Assembly: GCA_031282285.1 (NCBI GenBank)
Contig: JAITEA010000087.1
Location: 1-8,984 of the forward strand
Origin: Helicobacteraceae bacterium
GTDB lineage: Bacteria > Campylobacterota > Campylobacteria > Campylobacterales > SZUA-545
Direction: 5' to 3'
DNA: 8,984 nucleotides
The notes under the pieces were generated by a model, which saw only the letters and a list, made by a program, of their open reading frames with translations, had not been told where the DNA came from and did not search any database. The position numbers and the translations under genes are program-made. Shown in pieces: positions 1 through 5,468 of this stretch (the stretch's first letter is position 1; each line of letters begins with the position of its first letter).

Positions 1-321
1 GTTTATCTTGAGGGTTCGCAAGTTCCCTATCTGCATTACGAGCAAGACGGCGCGGAGATATGGCGCTTTGATACGAGCGCGGAAGCGTGCCCGACGCCGA
101 TGGTAAGCGCGCTTGAAGCGTTAAAGCTGATCGACGCGCCAAACAAGCGGCTTATTATGATCAACCATTCGCGCCCAAACGCGCTGATTGCGAGGGCGCA
201 AAACTCGTATAAGATCGCCGTTAAACAGACGAGCGACGGCTTGTTTGAGATCGCGTTTGACTACAAACCAGACGGAGCGGCAATAAACGCGAACGAGGCG
301 GCTTGCCTAAATGCTGGTTAA
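1..321 (+). CDS. DUF2249 / TusA-like domain protein, C-terminal part (5' end outside window)
   Basis: The open frame runs in from the left edge with no start needed and ends at TAA 319-321, giving 106 residues. An internal ATG at 100 is not a likely start, because the frame stays coding-like upstream of it (residues 1-33) and the CPTP motif begins at residue 30. The segment reads as a small alpha/beta domain: a Cys-Pro-x-Pro motif, a helix (SALEALKLI), a strand with INHSRP, and a final FEIAFDY strand. This order matches DUF2249, a relative of the TusA/SirA sulfur-carrier fold; the cysteine is kept as in TusA. DUF2249 proteins are often found beside hemerythrins and denitrification or NO-related genes, as here, where a hemerythrin gene follows 69 bp downstream. 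The substrate is unknown. A true TusA is less likely because the later NH-RP and F-I-F pattern fits DUF2249 better. The N-terminal architecture cannot be seen. Confidence 0.6.
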   Translation, partial: VYLEGSQVPYLHYEQDGAEIWRFDTSAEACPTPMVSALEALKLIDAPNKRLIMINHSRPNALIARAQNSYKIAVKQTSDGLFEIAFDYKPDGAAINANEAACLNAG

Positions 322-352
322 TTTATAGGCGTTTATCGATCGGTTTTGCGAG

Positions 353-385
353 CATAATTGAATTGCATATTCAACAACAAAGGAG
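353..385 (+). promoter_or_regulatory. Putative promoter -10, small palindrome and strong RBS of the hemerythrin gene
   Basis: CATAAT at 353-358 is a good -10 candidate with T-rich DNA upstream (ggttttgc, 342-349) but no clear -35. An inverted repeat TTGAAT-N5-ATTCAA spans 358-374, touching the -10 and the likely transcription start. AAGGAG at 380-385 lies five bases before the ATG at 391. The palindrome position would suit a repressor, but its 17-bp geometry is not the standard FNR/CRP box. Confidence 0.4.
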
Positions 386-390
386 CGTAA

Positions 391-810
391 ATGAGCATCA
401 AAGCGTATCTAAGCGCCGATCATAGAGCGTGCGACGCGCTATTTGCCGAGATCGAGGCGGATTTTGCCAAAGCCAAAGCGCGGTTTGCGGATATGGCGCG
501 CGCGTACGAGCGGCATTTTGAGATTGAGGAGCGGATATTTTTCCCCGAGTTCGAGGCAAAAACGCGAATGGAGTGCGGTCCCACGCAGACTATGCGGGCG
601 GAACACGCGCAGATGCGCGCGTTGCTGGAACAGATGAAAAACGCGCTCGCCTCAAACGACAAAAAGCGTTTCGCGGCGATTTCGGAAACCTTTCTTTTCC
701 TCGTCCAACAGCACAACGGCAAGGAGGAGGCGGTTTTATACGCGATGGGCGATCGCCTGTTTGGCGCGGCGGCGGACGAAATGGTAGAGCGAATGAAGCA
801 AACCGTATGA
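391..810 (+). CDS. Hemerythrin-like HHE-domain protein
   Basis: A 139-residue soluble protein that probably binds a non-heme di-iron centre and so O2, NO or a related ligand; it has no signal peptide and should be cytoplasmic. The sequence shows the HHE four-helix pattern: His11 in the first helix (SADHRACD), His42 with Glu46 (HFEIEE), His72 (AEHAQM), and His108 with Glu112 (HNGKE). These are the H...HxxxE...H...HxxxE ligand positions of the family, and the length is normal for a single-domain member. ATG 391 is chosen because AAGGAG sits five bases upstream and the first helix starts directly. The stop codon overlaps the next ATG (ATGA, 807-810), so translation of the membrane protein downstream is probably coupled. 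With a DUF2249-type gene before it and a heme-copper-like membrane protein after it, a role in NO or O2 handling is a fair inference. The ligand itself cannot be told from sequence. Confidence 0.88.
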   Translation: MSIKAYLSADHRACDALFAEIEADFAKAKARFADMARAYERHFEIEERIFFPEFEAKTRMECGPTQTMRAEHAQMRALLEQMKNALASNDKKRFAAISETFLFLVQQHNGKEEAVLYAMGDRLFGAAADEMVERMKQTV

Positions 811-2069
811 ATACCGGCGGGCTGAGTCTTGAACAGGCGCCGCCGTTTGGCGCGATCCTGCGCTTTTTTCTCGCCGCGCCGCTCTTTGGCGTAGCGGCGG
901 GCGCGCTGATCGCCGCGAACGGATCGACGCTGTTGATCGATCGTTTTCAGCCGCTTTCTTACGCGCTGACCCATATCGTTACGATCGGGCTGGCGTGTAT
1001 GGTTATGATCGGCGCGCTCTTTCAAATGCTGCCCGTCGTGGCGGGCGTGCGGCTGCCAGCGGCTAACGCGTTGTCGATCGGGATTTTTGCGGCGCTGATT
1101 ATCGGCGTTTTGGCGCTATGTTTCGGGTTTGTTCAAGGCGAGCCGATCGGTTTTGCGCTGGGCGGCGGCGCGTTATTTACGGCGCTGATCGTCTTTGCCG
1201 CGATCGCTATTTATAAGCTCTATCGCGTCGAGTCTGAAAACTCCGCTATATGGATGATCCGTCTGGCGCTGATCGGGTTAAGCGTTACCGTTGCGTTTGG
1301 CGCGTATCTGTCGCTGGCGCGTTATACGCAAAATATTACCGCGCTGACTTCCGCGCTGTCTAATCTGCATCTTGGCTGGGGTTTTATAATGTGGATTTCG
1401 ATGCTGATTATGGGCGTAGCCAGACAGGTTTTGCCTATGTTTTATGTTACGCCGCCATATCCCAAAATATGCTGTCAGATTGGCGTTCCGCTGCTCTATT
1501 TTACGCTGATTATCGCGTCGTTTCTCGCGCTGCTGTCAATCGATCTGATTTATGCCGTTTTGGTCGTCAAAATATGCGCGGCGGCGGTTTTGACGATGTT
1601 TGGCGTTATCACGCTTGATAGAATATATAAACGAAAGCGCAAAGTAAGCGATCCGTCGCTTTGTTACTGGCGGTTTGCTATGTGCTGTTTGATCGCCTCG
1701 GCGCCGTTTTTGTTTATTGGCGGCGGAAAAAACGAGGCGATACTAGCTATACTATTTATAGGCGGCTTTGCGCTTTCGCTTATCAACGCTATGATCTATA
1801 AGATTATCCCGTTTCTATCGTGGTTTCATCTTAGCGCTATTACGCTAAATGATATACCTATGATGAGCGATTTTATATCCAAAAACGCCATATATATTCA
1901 GATGATCTTCCACTGCGCCTCTATCGTTTTTCTGATCGCGGGACTGTTTTACGATCCGCTATCTCGTATTGGCGGCGGGTTGTTCGCGATCGGTTACGCG
2001 CTGGTATTTAAGGATATATCAATCGCGGTTTTACGCTACAGCCGCGCAAAAGCGCTTGCCGTAAAATGA
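807..2069 (+). CDS. Multi-pass membrane protein, heme-copper oxidase subunit I / NnrS-like
   Basis: A 420-residue integral membrane protein with about ten to twelve hydrophobic helices along its whole length. Start ATG 807 overlaps the hemerythrin stop (ATGA); the frame is open upstream to an ATG at 573, but that part lies inside the hemerythrin gene and reads as noise. Candidate heme or metal ligands within or near helices are His56 (LTHIVTIG), His188 (NLHLGWG), His341 (WFHLS) and His369. The segment around residues 54-80 (THIVTIGLxxMxMxGAxxQMLPVxxG) is, from memory, typical of a family of heme-copper-oxidase subunit I-like proteins common in Campylobacterota and related to NnrS/CcoN-type helices. 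Pairs of cysteines occur at 222-223 and 293-294. It is shorter than catalytic CcoN/NorB (about 450-500 residues), and I cannot confirm the full ligand set, so it may be a non-catalytic or NO-responsive relative. Membrane nature is sure; the exact function is not. Confidence 0.7.
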   Translation: MNTGGLSLEQAPPFGAILRFFLAAPLFGVAAGALIAANGSTLLIDRFQPLSYALTHIVTIGLACMVMIGALFQMLPVVAGVRLPAANALSIGIFAALIIGVLALCFGFVQGEPIGFALGGGALFTALIVFAAIAIYKLYRVESENSAIWMIRLALIGLSVTVAFGAYLSLARYTQNITALTSALSNLHLGWGFIMWISMLIMGVARQVLPMFYVTPPYPKICCQIGVPLLYFTLIIASFLALLSIDLIYAVLVVKICAAAVLTMFGVITLDRIYKRKRKVSDPSLCYWRFAMCCLIASAPFLFIGGGKNEAILAILFIGGFALSLINAMIYKIIPFLSWFHLSAITLNDIPMMSDFISKNAIYIQMIFHCASIVFLIAGLFYDPLSRIGGGLFAIGYALVFKDISIAVLRYSRAKALAVK

Positions 2070-2246
2070 CGCCCGCGCGTCGCGCTTTTAGCCAAAACCG
2101 GCGAAGGCGAGAACGCGGGCGCAGAACAGGCGCGAAACGGCAAGAGAAGCGGGCGCGGACGGGCGCGGCGCGGTAATCGGGAGGGCGGTTTCAAGATTTT
2201 GGCGTATAATCGCGCGTTTTGTTCAGCTAAATCACAAAGGATATAT
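2070..2246. other. Intergenic region with an 84-nt T-free tract and promoter of the next gene
   Basis: There is no coding signal. Positions 2090-2173 contain no T on the + strand and include repeated GCGGGCGC words (2115-2122, 2149-2156). A T-rich stretch (ttt 2189-2191, tttt 2197-2200) leads to a perfect TATAAT at 2205-2210, a likely -10 box for the gene at 2247. No recognisable -35 is present, as is common for sigma-70 promoters in Campylobacterota. A short GACGC/GCGTC hairpin at 2068-2081 followed by gcgctttt is a poor terminator candidate for the upstream genes. Confidence 0.5.
2205..2210 (+). promoter_or_regulatory. -10 box (TATAAT) for the 199-aa gene
   Basis: A perfect TATAAT follows ttttggcg. 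The start codon at 2247 lies 36 bases downstream, with AAAGGA at 2236-2241 as ribosome site. The expected transcription start is near 2217. Confidence 0.55.
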
Positions 2247-2846
2247 ATGTCAAAAGACAAAGAGATTGGCGCCGAGGAAGAGATTCCAGAGCTGCAGTTT
2301 TTGTCGGAGTTAAAGTTGCGCGTAGAGCGGTCGCTCGCGGGCGATTCCAAGTTTTGCCTGAAAGAGGAGTCGTTTTCCGTTTATATAGACGGCAAGACTA
2401 TTGACGCGATTATCTATCAGGATACTCAGCAAATCTACAAAGATATGATCGCCAAAGCGGTCGATCGCGCCCGCAACTCTTACGCGGCGCGTTTTGAAGC
2501 GGCGAAAATCCTCAAAGAACACGGCGTCGTCATCAACGCCGAAACGATCGACGGCGTGATCTTGGGCGAGCTTACCTATATCCGCGCTCAAGCGGAGTAT
2601 TTCGTGTGGAACGCGATCGTCTCTTGCCCCTCGTCGCTGAAGGTGATCAGCAACAGCGCGCATATCACGACGATCCCCGTGTCGCGCTTCGTGGTGTTGC
2701 ATCTTTATAACTACGATCTCTCCTTCGAGGAGAACGAGTATATGCTCAACAAAAAGTCCAGAATCGACGACGGCGAAAACCATGTATTGGAGTTCGACGG
2801 CAAAACGCTGGTGGCGGGCGAAGTTTCCGCCGTCAATAGGCAGTAG
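2247..2846 (+). CDS. Hypothetical soluble protein, 199 aa
   Basis: I do not recognise this protein. It has no signal peptide or membrane helix and should be cytoplasmic. The first 20 residues are very acidic (EIGAEEEIPE). A mixed alpha/beta core follows, with a short strand pair (FSVYIDGKTI, residues 43-52), a long basic helix around residues 62-92 (AKAVDRARNSYAARFEAAKILKEH region), and later beta segments including VSRFVVLHLYNYDLSF (145-160). Its single internal cysteines (37, 127) show no metal-site spacing. ATG 2247 is preferred over the in-frame ATG at 2199: AAAGGA lies just before 2247, TATAAT at 2205-2210 would fall inside the longer reading frame, and the extra 16 residues look random. 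Codon use matches the neighbours. It stands alone with its own promoter and converges on the DHH-TIR operon, with only 5 bp between the two stop codons, so the two transcripts may overlap. Confidence 0.75.
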   Translation: MSKDKEIGAEEEIPELQFLSELKLRVERSLAGDSKFCLKEESFSVYIDGKTIDAIIYQDTQQIYKDMIAKAVDRARNSYAARFEAAKILKEHGVVINAETIDGVILGELTYIRAQAEYFVWNAIVSCPSSLKVISNSAHITTIPVSRFVVLHLYNYDLSFEENEYMLNKKSRIDDGENHVLEFDGKTLVAGEVSAVNRQ

Positions 2847-2851
2847 GCGCG

Positions 2852-4321
2852 CTATATCAACTCGTAAGTTTTGTGGAAAATTTCTCGTTTAACGATATAC
2901 AGATCGCCGAAATCCTCGTTTGGCGCGGCGAGATAATCGCCGATCCTGCCCGAAAAGTATTTTGCCGTATCCCACGCGGTGAAGACTTTGGCGTCGCGCG
3001 CTAACGGCGCGGCGCGGATTATCTTCTTGGCTTTAGCGACGCAGGTTCGCGCCGAGGGGACAATCCGCTTTTTCTCCCCCGATCGCTTGCCGATAATCGT
3101 CGGTTCGTAGTCCGTAGTCAAAACATAGGGATCGGGCAATACCGTATAGCTCTCCTCAAAACGGCTTTTGCGTATCGGATAGATTTCGCCCTCGACGCCG
3201 ATCATCAGATAGATATCTCTGGACGATTGCGTATCCACGTCGCCCTCCAGCGTGCGGACGCAGATAGGCTCGCCCTCCGCGAAAATATCGATCGTCGGCG
3301 CGAAACCGATCCGGACGGGCAGTTTGCGGTAGCTTGGCATAGCGGCGAAATCGATATCGTGCCTGTCAGCGTAAACGAAGTTGTAGCGCGTCTGATAATC
3401 TTTGATCCTAGCCGCTATAAACTGCTCGGCGCTAACCCCAGTCATCATACTAAACGCGATGTAGCCGCCCGCTTTTTCCAGATTGCCGCCGCCGCTGCCC
3501 ACCCCTTCGGTGATAAACGCGGCAAGCTCGTTTGCCATCACCTCGCGCACGGAGCTTCTGATTGAGAGCTTTATGCCCGCGTTGTGCGGCGCGTAAACCA
3601 CGCACGAATCAAAGCCCTCCACCTGCTTGGCGATATCGACGGCAAAACCCAGCAGATTGGGATCGCAGGCGTCCGATCGCATCAAACCGATCGTTCCGAT
3701 CAGTCGCGGTTTGGAAAGCGCGAGCGCGACGGTTTGCAGATCGTTCATCGTCAAAGCGGAGTTCTTGAGCTTTTTTATCAGCGTCAAATCCGCGCCGCCG
3801 AACTCCTCCAGATCGCGATCGAGCGGGTGGCGCGACTCCGCGCCCTCGAGCGTGTCGGTTACCAAGCCGTAAACCAGCGCGGTGGTAACGGCGGGATTAG
3901 CCGCGAAATCAAAGCCCTCTTTGCGCAGCAAATCCCAAATCAGCGTCGAGCAACTGCCAAGCTGCGGCATAATCACCAGATCGTCCGAATCTGGAATCTC
4001 CCGCCTGTGATGGTCAAACACCGCGAAGCGATCGCACTCAAAGCGCGTAACATTGCCCGCGCCATACTGGCAATCGACGGTGATCAGCAGTTTTGGGCGC
4101 GGCAGATCGGATACGCTCTCCAGCGGTATCTTTAGCGCCTCGACCATCAAAACCACATTGGGCTTCGTTATCCGCGCTCCGGCGTAGATCAGCCTGACCT
4201 TAACCCCCTTTTGGCGCAGAAAGGTCAGCAGGGCAAAACCGCACGCGATCGCGTCGGGATCGGGCGCGTCGTGGCACTGGACGACAGCTTCGTCAAAGGC
4301 GGCGATCGCGCTAAGCGTCAT
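2852..4321 (-). CDS. DHH-family phosphoesterase with duplicated C-terminal GDY/YP-F-TY modules
   Basis: A 489-residue cytoplasmic protein of the DHH/DHHA1 superfamily (NrnA, c-di-AMP phosphodiesterase and RecJ relatives), expected to be a Mn2+-dependent hydrolase of small nucleotides or short oligonucleotides. Metal motifs are intact: H17 with D21 and D23 (HDAPDPDA), D83 (ITVD), D103-H104-H105 (FDHHR) and D156 (GLVTDT). A DHHA1-like part ends in GSGGGN at 275-280, where the family usually has GGGH, so His is replaced by Asn280; K283 and the AGG turn follow. At about 320 residues this core is complete for an NrnA-type enzyme and too short for RecJ. Residues about 333-489 add two copies of a module (cores 369-395 and 461-489) with a DYL...G(E/D).Y(P/I)(I/V)...F..(S/T)Y pattern. 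ATG 4321 overlaps the TIR gene stop (ATGA, 4318-4321), so it is the last gene of the operon and translationally coupled. The substrate is unknown; a TIR-made nucleotide is my inference. Confidence 0.85.
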   Translation of the reverse strand: MTLSAIAAFDEAVVQCHDAPDPDAIACGFALLTFLRQKGVKVRLIYAGARITKPNVVLMVEALKIPLESVSDLPRPKLLITVDCQYGAGNVTRFECDRFAVFDHHRREIPDSDDLVIMPQLGSCSTLIWDLLRKEGFDFAANPAVTTALVYGLVTDTLEGAESRHPLDRDLEEFGGADLTLIKKLKNSALTMNDLQTVALALSKPRLIGTIGLMRSDACDPNLLGFAVDIAKQVEGFDSCVVYAPHNAGIKLSIRSSVREVMANELAAFITEGVGSGGGNLEKAGGYIAFSMMTGVSAEQFIAARIKDYQTRYNFVYADRHDIDFAAMPSYRKLPVRIGFAPTIDIFAEGEPICVRTLEGDVDTQSSRDIYLMIGVEGEIYPIRKSRFEESYTVLPDPYVLTTDYEPTIIGKRSGEKKRIVPSARTCVAKAKKIIRAAPLARDAKVFTAWDTAKYFSGRIGDYLAAPNEDFGDLYIVKREIFHKTYELI

Positions 4322-5457
4322 TGATCTACCACCGAAAACTTGACGACAGCGACCAGCGTTTCGGCGCTTTTAATATCGTTGTTGGTATAGGCTCTAATCT
4401 CGTACTCGCCAATCTCCTCCGGCGCGTCCAGATCGACCTTAAACAGCGCGGACTTGATTATCACATACTGCCAGAACTCCGAAGGGGGCGCTCCCGCCTC
4501 GTAAACGCCCACGATCGCGTTATCGGCGATCATCTTTGCGCTCGCGCCTCTGACGCTTACGCTAATCGGCGCTTTTGGCTCGTATTCGTTCGCGTCGATC
4601 GAAACCTCGAAAACGCCCATAGAGCTTTTGGCGACGGAAAACGCGGCGGCGCTTCTTTGCAAGGAGGGATTCGCCTTTGGCGACTCGTAGGTTCGCGCCT
4701 CGTAATCGCCCGCGTCGCTTGGCGCTCTTAGCCGCAGGTTGGGATCGTCGATAAAGCCGTACGATCGGTATTTTGCTATATCGTTTTCGCCCTTGTCCCA
4801 CACGCCGACGATCGCGCGGCTATCGATCATCTCCCGCGTAATCTCCGACACCTTCGCGCCCATCGGCTCGGCGGGCAGATATATCTTTTTGTCCAGCGTT
4901 ATCTCGTACGCGCCGTACGATTCGCCGCGAAAGAGCAGATAGGCGACGGCGATCAACGCAAGCGCTGAAACGGACGCGGCGATCTTTAATGGCGACCAAA
5001 CGCGCCTCTTGCCCCCGTCGCGCTCGATCGCTTTGTTCTCGCGCCGCAAGGCGTTGAACTCCAGCCCCGCGCAAATCTGGTTTGCGATCTCGGCGGCGTC
5101 CTTTTTGCCCACGACGCCCTGCGTGGCGTTTAATGCCAGCGCCAGACCCGGGGGCAGCGTTTCTATGCCGTCGAGATAGACGGGGATAATCGGTTTGCCC
5201 TTGTTCAGCGCGAACTCGATTTCGCTTCGCGCGTATTTGCTGGCGACCGACTCTTTGGAGATAAAGGCGACCACGATATCGCACTCCAAAATCGCCCGCG
5301 CCACCTCGTCGGTCCAAGTGGAGGAGAGATTGATGCTCTTGTCGTACCAGACGGAGAAACCTTTATCGGCGATCAATTCTATCACAGGCAGAACGACGCC
5401 GCCGTTATCGTGGGCGTAGCTGACGAAGGCGTACGAAGCGGTGCGTTTTTGAGACAT
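4318..5457 (-). CDS. Membrane-anchored TIR-domain protein (distal TIR gene of the operon)
   Basis: A 379-residue protein. Residues about 8-130 form a bacterial TIR_2-type domain: YAFVSYAHD first strand, VWYD (37-39 region), W48-TDE, the IVVAFIS strand, and SEIEF with Glu79 at the usual catalytic Glu position of NAD-cleaving TIRs; LPPGLALALN follows. A basic stretch (KRRVWSPLK, 150-158) precedes one hydrophobic helix at about 159-176, so by the positive-inside rule the TIR lies in the cytoplasm and the rest in the periplasm. The outer part holds two similar beta-rich modules (183-276 and 281-378), each with a Y.P.xP/APIS start, an AIVGV(W/Y) strand and a G(D/E)YE.R.Y end. ATG 5457 is preceded by AAGGA, which overlaps the stop of the upstream TIR gene 11 bp away. 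Its likely role is NAD+ cleavage or signal synthesis triggered from the envelope; a scaffold role without catalysis remains possible. Confidence 0.85.
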   Translation of the reverse strand: MSQKRTASYAFVSYAHDNGGVVLPVIELIADKGFSVWYDKSINLSSTWTDEVARAILECDIVVAFISKESVASKYARSEIEFALNKGKPIIPVYLDGIETLPPGLALALNATQGVVGKKDAAEIANQICAGLEFNALRRENKAIERDGGKRRVWSPLKIAASVSALALIAVAYLLFRGESYGAYEITLDKKIYLPAEPMGAKVSEITREMIDSRAIVGVWDKGENDIAKYRSYGFIDDPNLRLRAPSDAGDYEARTYESPKANPSLQRSAAAFSVAKSSMGVFEVSIDANEYEPKAPISVSVRGASAKMIADNAIVGVYEAGAPPSEFWQYVIIKSALFKVDLDAPEEIGEYEIRAYTNNDIKSAETLVAVVKFSVVDQ

Positions 5458-5468
5458 AATTGCGATCC

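Noticed and set aside
573..806. Longer N-terminus for the membrane protein (start at 573)
   Set aside because: This part lies in the hemerythrin gene in another frame and reads as Arg/Gly-rich noise; the ATGA start at 807 leads directly into the first membrane helix.
420..1025. Minus-strand 201-aa reading frame opposite hemerythrin
   Set aside because: It is a shadow of a well-supported gene, with Arg/Ser-rich content and no family features.
2068..2089. Terminator after the membrane protein gene
   Set aside because: The stem GACGC-CCGC-GCGTC is only 5 bp, overlaps the stop codon, and the T-run is separated from it by gcgc.
2036..2350. Minus-strand 104-aa reading frame across the T-free region
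   Set aside because: It is rich in Pro/Arg/Ser because of base composition, overlaps the promoter and start of the 199-aa gene, and has no ribosome site.
2852..4321. RecJ exonuclease
   Set aside because: The DHH core is about 320 residues without the RecJ OB-fold insert, and the C-terminal modules do not look like RecJ domains.
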